Assembly: GCA_016283945.1 (NCBI GenBank)
Contig: JAEENW010000156.1
Location: forward strand, 1 to 11,465
Length of the DNA: 11,465 nt
Source: Bacillota bacterium
Lineage (GTDB): Bacteria; Bacillota; Clostridia; Peptostreptococcales; Anaerovoracaceae
Direction: 5' to 3'
Shown: positions 1-5,146 of the stretch, piece after piece
Layout of the letters: each line of letters opens with the position of its first letter
How positions within the stretch are numbered: position 1 is the stretch's first letter
Translations under genes and position numbers: made by a program
The notes under the pieces: generated by a model
What the model was told of the DNA's origin: nothing
Databases searched by the model: none
What the model saw: only the letters and a program-made list of their open reading frames with translations

Positions 1-41
1 CGAGCGCCATCAACATCATATTCGGAATATCGCCGGCGCCT

Positions 42-599
42 CTATTTCAGCGTCTTCCCCGCGCTGAACGCCTTGGCGCAGAGCTCTCCGAGCTTCAGGT
101 AGCTGCCGCCGGCGATGTCGAAAGCGATCGCCCTGAGCTTGGCGAGGTCGATCTTTCCGTCGGTGAGGACGCTCTCGTCGACCGAGGTGTTCACGATGAT
201 CCCGAAGCAGTGGCAGTGCACGTCCTCGTAGGACTCGAGCTCGCACTCCATGCAGACCGGGAAGTCGGTGATGACCGGGGCGTCCACGAAGGCCGATCTC
301 TCCGCGTGAAGGCCGGAGCGCTCGAACTTGTCGGGGACGTCGTTTCCGGAGACTATTCCGACGTAATCGGCCGGCACGACCGTATCCTCTGTGGCGAAGC
401 TTACGGTGAAGGCCCTGCGCTTCAGGATGTTCTTCACGGTCATGTGCTCGGGGCTCAGGCAGAGGAAGACCTGATGGTCGTCCCCGACGCCTCCCCAGGC
501 GGCGGTCATGACGTCGGGGCTCCCGTCGTCGTTGTAGGTGCCGACGATGAGCACCGGCTGCGGGTAGATCAGGGGTCTCTTTCCGAAGTCTTTTCTCAT
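42..599 (-). CDS. Flavin reductase family protein (flavoredoxin-like)
   Basis: A 185-aa protein of the FMN-binding split-barrel flavin reductase/flavoredoxin type. Such proteins bind FMN and pass electrons from NAD(P)H or partner redox proteins; the substrate here cannot be told. The sequence shows the family's N-terminal pattern PQPVLIVGTYNDDGSPDVMT (about residues 13-32) followed by an AAWGG turn and a CLSPEHMT segment that fits the flavin-contact strand. The length is normal for a single-domain member, and there is no signal peptide or membrane segment, so it should be cytoplasmic. The ATG at 597-599 is preceded by AAGGAG at good spacing, which fixes the start. It lies 97 bp downstream of the protease gene on the same strand and may be co-transcribed with it. 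The family is seen directly; the exact reaction is unknown. Confidence 0.88.
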   Translation of the reverse strand: MRKDFGKRPLIYPQPVLIVGTYNDDGSPDVMTAAWGGVGDDHQVFLCLSPEHMTVKNILKRRAFTVSFATEDTVVPADYVGIVSGNDVPDKFERSGLHAERSAFVDAPVITDFPVCMECELESYEDVHCHCFGIIVNTSVDESVLTDGKIDLAKLRAIAFDIAGGSYLKLGELCAKAFSAGKTLK

Positions 600-696
600 G
601 GTATCTTCTCCTTTTCTGTCCGGTCTGTCTTTTTCTCTTTTAAGTCTGTCTTTCTGTCAGCTCAGTTTTCAGGATCGCCGCGCGGGGCGCGGAGCC
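600..696 (-). other. Purine-rich leader with four GACAGA copies and a GC hairpin
   Basis: This 97-bp gap lies between the protease stop and the flavin reductase start. Read on the minus strand it is strongly purine-rich and contains GACAGA four times (plus-strand TCTGTC at 615-620, 624-629, 645-650 and 653-658). Two of these sit in a longer repeated decamer (623-632 and 644-653). A small GC hairpin with a 5-bp stem (678-682 with 688-692) follows the protease stop but lacks a T-run, so it is at best a weak terminator. No clear sigma-A promoter was found. Whether the repeats bind a protein is unknown. Confidence 0.5.
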
Positions 697-1587
697 CTAA
701 GCCTCGAAATACTCCACGCCTTCCCTGCGCAGGAACTCCTTGATCATGTCGGCGCTAACGCAGTGGCCGACGTGCAGGAAGGGCTGATTGTTTATGATCT
801 TCTCCCTGCCCTGGATCACGCGCTTTTCTCCGACCATGTCAAAGCCCAGGTGCAGGTGCTTGGTCGCGGACTGCATGCCGCAGACGAGCCCGTCCGGCGT
901 GAACAGCGGCCCGCCGCTCTGCCCCCTGAGCCCCGGGGTGCTCAGCTCTATGCCGAATATGCGCCCTTCCGAGTCGCCGATCTGCCTGGTGAACATGCCC
1001 TCGATCGGGAAGCGCGGGGTGGAGGAGCGTCCGGCCGAGCTGTCCCACTCGATCTGGTCGCTCTGCGCGTCGTAGCGGAAGTCCCTGAACTCGGGGAACG
1101 GAAAGCCCAGCCTGCACAGCATGTCGCCGGGACGGACCTTCGACATGTCCTTCACGAACACCGCGTGGCCCCTGTAGAGCGAGCGGTCGTAGCCCTTGAA
1201 GCGTATGATCGCGATATCCAGCTCCTTGTGCAGCCTGATGTCGAAGCCCGTGAAGTTCGAGACGCAGCCGTCGAACTTGACCTTCATCTGGATGGGCGTG
1301 CCCTCCTTCATCTTGTAGGACAGCTCGAGCTTCTTCAGGTCGGAGGCCCTGCTGCTGCCCGCCGGGACCCTCGCGCAGGCCGCGCGGAAGGCCTCGTAGT
1401 GAGAACTGACGGACTGGGCCTGTATGATCTGCTGCGCGACATGCCTGCAGGTCACCGCACAGCCGTCGTCGTTGACGAAAAACAGCGTCGCGAGCCCCGG
1501 CATCACCGCTTTCTCCCCGTAGAGCCTCGTTATGAACTTGACCGGCCGGGTGAAATCCCCGACCTTTTCTATAGCGTCCGCGAACAT
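697..1587 (-). CDS. Intracellular trypsin-like serine protease
   Basis: A 296-aa protein with the hallmarks of a chymotrypsin-fold (S1-like) serine peptidase. The catalytic triad can be proposed as His49 (in CAVTCRHV), Asp124 (in ELDIAIIRF) and Ser224 (in GLRGQSGGPLF). Residues around GMQSAT (about 237-242) fit the strand that follows the active serine. There is no signal peptide, membrane segment or PDZ domain, so unlike HtrA/DegP types it should act in the cytoplasm and is not a typical quality-control protease. Its substrate is unknown. The chosen ATG has GGAGGG four bases upstream; a longer reading from 1638 would cross GC-rich leader sequence and is less likely. It has its own promoter (1654-1681), just after the terminator of the regulator gene, so it is probably expressed separately from that gene. 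Confidence 0.85.
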   Translation of the reverse strand: MFADAIEKVGDFTRPVKFITRLYGEKAVMPGLATLFFVNDDGCAVTCRHVAQQIIQAQSVSSHYEAFRAACARVPAGSSRASDLKKLELSYKMKEGTPIQMKVKFDGCVSNFTGFDIRLHKELDIAIIRFKGYDRSLYRGHAVFVKDMSKVRPGDMLCRLGFPFPEFRDFRYDAQSDQIEWDSSAGRSSTPRFPIEGMFTRQIGDSEGRIFGIELSTPGLRGQSGGPLFTPDGLVCGMQSATKHLHLGFDMVGEKRVIQGREKIINNQPFLHVGHCVSADMIKEFLRREGVEYFEA

Positions 1588-1653
1588 CGGTCCCTCCGAT
1601 CCGGTCTGCCGCCCGGGTCCTGCGCCCCGCGGCAGCATCCCGCGTTCGCTCCC

Positions 1654-1681
1654 ATTATACAGTAATTTGACTGCATAACAA
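1654..1681 (-). promoter_or_regulatory. Sigma-A type promoter for the protease gene
   Basis: On the minus strand a perfect TATAAT (1654-1659) lies 16 bp downstream of TTGTTA (1676-1681), which matches four of six bases of the -35 consensus. The expected start of transcription is near 1647, giving a leader of about 60 bases before the protease ATG at 1587. The -35 box touches the base of the terminator hairpin of the upstream regulator gene. Confidence 0.7.
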
Positions 1682-1709
1682 AAGAGAGGACGAAAGTCCT
1701 CTCTAAAAG
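1676..1709 (-). terminator. Rho-independent terminator of the XRE regulator gene
   Basis: A perfect 9-bp stem (1683-1691 with 1696-1704) closes a 4-base loop. On the minus strand it is followed by TTTTGTTAT, a short T-rich tract. It lies about 43 bp past the stop of the regulator gene and ends its transcript immediately before the protease promoter. Confidence 0.8.
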
Positions 1710-1746
1710 CTCTCCTCTATGGATGACGCGCCGGCATCAGGCGCGG

Positions 1747-2496
1747 CTACGGTCTCTTCCACAGCAGGACGGAATCCTCCTTTATCTGCCGGATCAGCGC
1801 CTGAGCTTCCGGCTCTGAAGCGTTCACCGGGATCAGCTGCGCGTGTTTTCCCTTCTGCAGCCCCAGTTCTTTCACGTAGCTCTCCGGCAGGTAGTAGACC
1901 TCCGTGACGATGTAGTTCAGGATCCTGCCGTTCTCCTCGGTCTGCCCCTGCGCTTCGGAGTAGCTCGCGATCGTGAGCAGCTTTTCCGGCTTTTTCTCGA
2001 GGTATTGCGAGTATATGCTGCCGGTAAGATATATGAACTCAACGAGGTGCTGCTCGTCTCCGTCAGTCTCCGACACGTATGAGTGACCGTAAAAGCAGCT
2101 GTAGTTCCTGTCGGTATACACTGTTCCGCTGTCTGTTGCCGAGATCCCGCTCTCGTCGAAGGGGATATAGCTCTCGTGCATATAGGCAAAGGCATAAGCT
2201 CCGAGCAGTACCGCCGCCGTGGCGGCGATCGCTGCCGCGATCTTAAACGCGAAGTGCTTTCCCCGCTTTTGCTCCTGAGAGATCTCACTGACCATTTTTC
2301 TGTCTCCTTTCAGCATTGCGTCCAGAGAGACGTCAAACGTGTCGCTGATGAGGACGAGGGTCTCAAGATCGGGGCAGCTTTTGCCGTTTTCCCAGTTCGA
2401 GATAGTCTGCCGCGTTACACTGCAGATCTCCGCCAGATCCTCCTGCGTGAGCCCGTGTTCCTTTCGTATCTCAGCGATGTTCTTTCCGAGTTCCAT
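1747..2496 (-). CDS. XRE-family regulator with a membrane anchor and C-terminal outer domain
   Basis: A 249-aa protein. Residues 1-64 form a Cro/C1-type helix-turn-helix (IAEIRKEHGLTQEDLAEICS, then VTRQTISNWENGKSCPDLE), the standard DNA-binding module of XRE repressors. Residues 65-82 are a charged linker and residues about 83-105 are one hydrophobic, Ala-rich membrane segment. The remaining about 140 residues should lie outside the membrane; they match nothing I recognise. This design suggests a membrane-bound regulator that senses something at the cell surface, but the signal and targets are unknown. The ATG has AAAGGAG at good spacing. Its codon use and GC content resemble the host genes more than the AT-rich strip to its right. 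It is followed by its own terminator (1676-1709). Confidence 0.88.
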   Translation of the reverse strand: MELGKNIAEIRKEHGLTQEDLAEICSVTRQTISNWENGKSCPDLETLVLISDTFDVSLDAMLKGDRKMVSEISQEQKRGKHFAFKIAAAIAATAAVLLGAYAFAYMHESYIPFDESGISATDSGTVYTDRNYSCFYGHSYVSETDGDEQHLVEFIYLTGSIYSQYLEKKPEKLLTIASYSEAQGQTEENGRILNYIVTEVYYLPESYVKELGLQKGKHAQLIPVNASEPEAQALIRQIKEDSVLLWKRP

Positions 2497-2518
2497 CCGA
2501 ACGCTCCTTTAGCGATTT

Positions 2519-2546
2519 TTGTACGGTCAGTGTAGCTTCATTGTAC
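2519..2546 (-). promoter_or_regulatory. Possible operator (paired TTGTAC) in front of the XRE regulator
   Basis: Two copies of TTGTAC on the plus strand (2519-2524 and 2541-2546) lie 22 bp apart, about two helical turns, with a further TGTA at 2531-2534 between them. They sit 23-50 bp upstream of the regulator start. The second copy overlaps TACAAT on the minus strand, a fair -10 box, though no good -35 box is found at the right distance. The layout suits self-control by the regulator; this is inference. Confidence 0.35.
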
Positions 2547-2656
2547 ACCTAAGTCTATCAAAGAGCGCTTGCAATGGACGGGCAAACGCCGCAAAGATTA
2601 TTTGCGGAGGGTGTTTACCTGCGCTCCCGGCAGCGCTGCTCGAACTGCCATGTGAA
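2547..2656. other. Intergenic stretch with a small perfect hairpin; left edge of the AT-rich strip
   Basis: No gene is visible between the regulator's control region and the end of the DUF6273-like gene. A perfect 7-bp stem with a 5-base loop lies at 2589-2607 (CCGCAAA with TTTGCGG). It has no T-run on either strand, so it is not a convincing terminator for the gene ending at 2657. No copy of the tRNA-Pro 3' end could be found here. Confidence 0.4.
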
Positions 2657-3142
2657 TCACTGTGCTGGGAGAAGTTGCTCGATTATTCTATTTACCTGGG
2701 ACCAGACTATAAGCCATCCTTTGATATCTGACACTTCAAAGACATTGGCATCTTCTGCTCTCCAATCCTCACGAAAGCATGTCTTCCCGACGGTGTCGTC
2801 GCATATGGCCAGATCCTCAGAGATGACTGTCCATGTATGTTCAGCAAGAATGAATCGGTCCAGGACCTTAAGGTTCGCAGCTGGAAGATTGTGGATCTTC
2901 AACACAGGACGCACAGCACAACTGCCGTGAACGACAAGATCCCCGCGGAAATCTGTCGTTTCTTCGCTCCGCACATTTTCGGCACGATCGATGCCTCCGC
3001 CCGGTGACCGTAACCACCACCAGCAATGAACCGCCGGTATACGTTCTTTGTAGAGCTTGTGCTCTTCCGCTGACAACAGCGTAACCTCCGCAATTTCGAG
3101 CTCAATTTCGGTTGTTGACACAATGATCTTTTCTGCTTTCAT
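2657..3142 (-). CDS. DUF6273-like protein of mobile-element type
   Basis: A 161-aa protein with the marks of the DUF6273 group: WWWLRSPG at 41-48, a VRPVLKI strand at 77-83, then EHTWTVISEDLAICD (101-115), KTCFREDW and a closing SDIKGWLIVW (138-147). The order resembles short phage- and island-borne proteins of Firmicutes in this family, from memory and not from a search. Function is unknown. There is no signal peptide or membrane segment. The ATG start follows GAAGGG at rather long spacing; a TTG at 3184 in the same frame is possible but less likely. It lies 38 bp downstream of a broken gene on the same strand (3181-3342), so it may once have been the second gene of a unit. Base composition is poorer in GC than the housekeeping genes. 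Confidence 0.72.
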   Translation of the reverse strand: MKAEKIIVSTTEIELEIAEVTLLSAEEHKLYKERIPAVHCWWWLRSPGGGIDRAENVRSEETTDFRGDLVVHGSCAVRPVLKIHNLPAANLKVLDRFILAEHTWTVISEDLAICDDTVGKTCFREDWRAEDANVFEVSDIKGWLIVWSQVNRIIEQLLPAQ

Positions 3143-3180
3143 AATGCTGTTACCCTTCAGTTTTAATCTTCGTTTTTTCG

Positions 3181-3342
3181 TCAAATCTCAACGCAAGTTT
3201 TGATTTTCTCAACCAATGGACCTTTCCAGTAGTGATAGCCAATCGGATAATAGGTGCAATCCATTATGCCATTCCAGACATCCCCACTTTTATATTGTTA
3301 TTCTACCCAGTATAATGCGACATATTTGGTGCGTTTGAAAAT
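3181..3342 (-). pseudogene. Remnant of an unidentified protein gene with an in-frame stop
   Basis: Minus-strand reading gives a coherent protein end, with pieces such as KYVALYWVE, then a TAA stop (3298-3300), then YKSGDVWNGIMDC, YYPIGYHYWKGP and a close at a TGA (3181-3183). The part upstream is closed by another TGA at 3343-3345, where the strong terminator begins. The aromatic-rich, protein-like text on both sides of the stop in one frame suggests the tail of a gene broken by a nonsense change and cut at its front. I do not recognise the family with certainty. It ends 38 bp before the DUF6273-like gene. Confidence 0.45.
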
Positions 3343-3349
3343 TCAGGCA

Positions 3350-3386
3350 AAAACCCCGCAATTGTTGAAATTGCGGGGTTTTATAT
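3350..3386. terminator. Strong bidirectional rho-independent terminator
   Basis: A perfect 14-bp stem (3350-3363 with 3369-3382) with a 5-base loop, GC-rich in the middle and A/T at the base. It gives a T-run on both strands (TTTTATATT on plus, TTTTTG on minus). No intact gene ends here in either direction: the plus-strand gene starts further right and the minus-strand fragment starts to its left. It probably served a gene that has since been lost. Confidence 0.8.
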
Positions 3387-3459
3387 TAAGGTAGTAAGAG
3401 CCTATTTCGGCCCAACTTCTGGAATGGCGTCTTTCACTCGACTTGAACAAGAAACAGTT

Positions 3460-3465
3460 TATAAT
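3460..3465 (+). promoter_or_regulatory. Likely -10 box for the 325-aa orphan gene
   Basis: A perfect TATAAT lies 44 bp before the ATG at 3510. At the proper distance upstream the -35 position holds only a poor match (CTCGAC); a TTGAAC nearby is too close at 11 bp. The box is in the only clear gap between the terminator at 3350-3386 and the gene, so it is the best promoter candidate. Confidence 0.45.
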
Positions 3466-3509
3466 ATATGAAAAAGCATTACTGATGCGCATTTTTGGAG
3501 GAAGAATTA

Positions 3510-4487
3510 ATGGAGTTCATGAAAGCGTTGCTGGCAAATAAGATTTGGCGTGCCATTTTGATTTTTATAGGTTTTATTATTGTCGCTAACATTGTGATAA
3601 TTATTTATGACATGTTTAATAAAAAAGCAAGGGAATTGAGAGCGATTAACAAAGCGAGTGACAAAGAGAGGGAGAGAAAAGAAAGAGAGTTCAATGAACG
3701 GATAAGAAAAGAAGAGGAAGATAAAAAGAAGAGCGTGAAGGGGTCTCCTGAAGAAAGATACGAAATAGCGAAAAAATGGCATAACGCGGGGAGATACAGT
3801 GAGGCGTACAGTGTATTCAACTCTCTTGTTGGTAAATATGACAATGCTAAAATGTTGGCAAGAATGGATTTTCGTGAGTGGTACGAAACAGTAAGAGGTA
3901 GAAGGAATAGCGTCGTGGGTAGTTTGGGAGACTACAGCGACACTAAGGTTATAAAGCTTGGCATTAAGGAAGTAAGGTATAAAGAATATACAGAAGAAGT
4001 AAAGCGTATCATTAATATACTTGTCAAGGATCATAATGAAAAACAGATCCTCGTAAAAGATCAGAAGGAATATGAACAATGGTTAAAAGAGGCGAAAGAA
4101 CTGTATGATTCTGCATACAAACAGTTGATGGAGATAAATAAAGACTATGCTGTCGCTAAGGCAGAAAAAGAGGCAACGGATAGAAGAGAAAGGATGGAAG
4201 AGGCAATGCGGGAAATGGAAGAACTCGGTTATGATAGCGATTCTTCCTCTTCTGGAACATATGACAGTATCGATCTCGGTATGCTGCCAAACATGATGTA
4301 TTTCGTGAATGATCCCGATACTGTCTATCAGCATTATGCTTATATGACTGGTGGTATGGGCCAAAAGGTCAGAGTATATATGAGTTTAGGAGGCGACAGG
4401 AAAGTCTCAATCAGTTACGCTCGTAACGGTATGCAGGTTGGGAGAGACTATTATACAGATCAGGGTACCATCACAAAATATCTCTGA
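3510..4487 (+). CDS. Unrecognised membrane-anchored coiled-coil protein
   Basis: A 325-aa protein I cannot assign to a family. Residues about 12-35 form one very hydrophobic membrane segment (AILIFIGFIIVANIVIIIY). Then come a highly charged, Lys/Glu/Arg-rich helix (38-76), a TPR-like stretch (YEIAKKWHNAGRYSEAYSVF, about 84-103, then a YDNAK turn), a second long charged helix (about 180-240), a short Ser-rich linker (DSDSSSSG) and a C-terminal mostly beta-like domain with many Tyr and Met (about 255-325). Positive residues after the membrane segment suggest the bulk is cytoplasmic. The ATG is set by GGAGGA at 3497-3502; a TTG at 3495 would overlap that site. It is the sole plus-strand gene, is clearly AT-richer than the housekeeping genes and lies in a decayed island, so horizontal origin is likely. 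Confidence 0.8.
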   Translation: MEFMKALLANKIWRAILIFIGFIIVANIVIIIYDMFNKKARELRAINKASDKERERKEREFNERIRKEEEDKKKSVKGSPEERYEIAKKWHNAGRYSEAYSVFNSLVGKYDNAKMLARMDFREWYETVRGRRNSVVGSLGDYSDTKVIKLGIKEVRYKEYTEEVKRIINILVKDHNEKQILVKDQKEYEQWLKEAKELYDSAYKQLMEINKDYAVAKAEKEATDRRERMEEAMREMEELGYDSDSSSSGTYDSIDLGMLPNMMYFVNDPDTVYQHYAYMTGGMGQKVRVYMSLGGDRKVSISYARNGMQVGRDYYTDQGTITKYL

Positions 4488-4563
4488 TTATCAAACCTAA
4501 ATTCTTTTAGGACCTCTTTGATTATCGGTCTATTTCTGGGCTGCTAAAATATGATAATAAATT
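4488..4563. other. Short AT-rich gap with a small hairpin
   Basis: Just past the orphan gene's stop is a 6-bp perfect stem with a 4-base loop (CCTAAA at 4496-4501 with TTTAGG at 4506-4511). It lacks a clear T-run. Nothing else is recognised before the larger hairpin element at 4564. Confidence 0.35.
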
Positions 4564-4634
4564 GCGGACGCTGGCTTTAAAGATACTGTAAGCAAGACCT
4601 ATGGTATCTACGAGGCTGGCGTCCGCCATTTTTT
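4564..4634 (+). terminator. Nested hairpin with T-run; terminator or mobile-element end
   Basis: An outer perfect 8-bp stem (GCGGACGC at 4564-4571 with GCGTCCGC at 4619-4626) encloses an inner perfect 6-bp stem (AGATAC at 4581-4586 with GTATCT at 4604-4609) and a 17-base loop. The outer stem is followed closely by six T residues (4629-4634) on the plus strand, so it can end the orphan gene's transcript 77 bp after its stop. The large two-level fold is longer than usual for a terminator, and the integrase remnant breaks off exactly at its right flank. It could therefore also be the end of a small mobile element or a small structured RNA. Confidence 0.55.
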
Positions 4635-4639
4635 ATTGC

Positions 4640-4854
4640 TCTCATTTTCACAATCATCTCTTCAATCTCGCTCTTTTGGAATTGTGAGATTGGTTCATTA
4701 GGATCCAGATAGTGAGACATTGCTTGAAAATGGGCATTATAAGTTTTAATGGTTTTTCTTGCACTCCAAGTACTTCGCGAGATGTTAGAAAGTTGTTAAA
4801 AAGTTGTTCCAAAGTTGGTTCATACTTGATACGAAACTGCTTCATTTTGGCAAC
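4640..4854 (-). pseudogene. Truncated, frameshifted tyrosine recombinase (integrase) N-terminal remnant
   Basis: Minus-strand reading from 4854 gives MKQFRIKYEPTLEQLFNNF (Met at 4843-4845), then LTSREVLGVQEK. After restoring one A in the A-run at 4753-4757 it continues in the next frame as TIKTYNAHFQAMSHYLD, PNEPISQFQKSEIEEM and IVKMR. This is the N-terminal SAM-like core-binding domain of a phage/ICE-type tyrosine recombinase, which binds the attachment-site arms. The catalytic domain with its R-H-R-Y residues is absent: the reading stops making sense near 4640, beside the hairpin element. A good GGAGGT lies six bases before a GTT that is in frame (GTT-GCC-AAA-ATG), suggesting the true start codon mutated. 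The gene begins about 100 bp from the tRNA-Pro 3' end, the normal place for an island integrase. Confidence 0.75.
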
Positions 4855-4914
4855 TTGGTTACCTCCTTTTTCAAAGAAATAGCCAAGAGGCCTGCAAAGA
4901 GGTCGAAAATAAAC

Positions 4915-4947
4915 AAAAAGGCTTGAAACCCTTGAAGTTTCAAGCCT
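4915..4947 (-). terminator. Rho-independent terminator of tRNA-Pro
   Basis: A perfect 11-bp stem (4919-4929 with 4937-4947) with a 7-base loop. On the minus strand it is followed by TTTTTGTTTATTTT. It starts right after the CCA end of the tRNA. Confidence 0.9.
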
Positions 4948-4948
4948 G

Positions 4949-5024
4949 TGGTCCGAGTGGCGGGATTTGAACCCACGGCCTCTTGGTCCCGAACCAAGCA
5001 CGCTACCATCTGCGCTACACCCGG
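4949..5024 (-). tRNA. tRNA-Pro (anticodon CGG)
   Basis: The minus strand folds into a full cloverleaf of 76 bases including an encoded CCA. The acceptor stem pairs CCGGGTG with CACTCGG (one G-T pair), the D arm carries the GGTAGC loop pattern, the anticodon stem CTTGG/CCAAG encloses loop TTCGGGA with anticodon CGG, and the T arm GTGGG/CCCGC carries TTCAAAT. The discriminator is A, as expected for bacterial tRNA-Pro. It decodes CCG, a common codon in a GC-rich genome. The gene has its own promoter and terminator. Its 3' end faces the AT-rich decayed island and the integrase remnant, so it is the likely insertion target. Confidence 0.95.
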
Positions 5025-5051
5025 ATGCGCCGTTTTTCAACAGCACAAAAT

Positions 5052-5080
5052 AATATACATTTGTTCCGGCGGAATGTCAA
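5052..5080 (-). promoter_or_regulatory. Promoter of tRNA-Pro
   Basis: On the minus strand a perfect TTGACA (5075-5080) and TATATT (5052-5057) are separated by exactly 17 bp. Transcription should start near 5045, about 20 bases before the mature 5' end at 5024. This near-consensus strength is usual for stable RNA genes. Confidence 0.88.
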
Positions 5081-5089
5081 CAGTTTTGT

Positions 5090-5141
5090 CGCTCGGGCAT
5101 CGAGCGGTCCAAAGCCTGCGCCCGCCGGCGGAAATGCCGCC
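5090..5141 (-). terminator. Pair of GC hairpins after ddl (possible weak terminator)
   Basis: Two perfect short hairpins follow the ddl stop: a 5-bp stem at 5127-5131 with 5137-5141, and a 6-bp stem at 5090-5095 with 5101-5106. Neither is followed by a T-run on the minus strand, so termination of the gyrase-trpS-ddl unit here is uncertain; read-through into the tRNA is possible. Confidence 0.35.
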
Positions 5142-5146
5142 CTCCC

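Noticed and set aside
1..41. Start of another minus-strand gene (ATG codons near 10-22) and a 13-base palindrome ATATTCGGAATAT
   Set aside because: There is no clear ribosome site and too little sequence to judge.
1588..1638. Upstream ATG for the protease (17 extra residues)
   Set aside because: The extra residues are GC-rich leader without family character, and the inner ATG has a much better ribosome site.
598..1665. Plus-strand open frame opposite the protease
   Set aside because: The minus-strand frame carries a full catalytic triad and a ribosome site; this one has neither motif nor site.
2600..2660. Possible attR copy of the tRNA-Pro 3' end
   Set aside because: A short resemblance (CGAACTGCC) is too weak; no run matching the tRNA T arm and acceptor end was found.
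3495..3509. TTG start for the 325-aa orphan protein
   Set aside because: It would overlap the GGAGGA ribosome site that serves the ATG at 3510.
4654..5046. Continuous minus-strand frame running through tRNA-Pro into the integrase remnant
   Set aside because: Its first half is tRNA and terminator sequence; only the part after about 4854 is protein-like, and that is described as a pseudogene.
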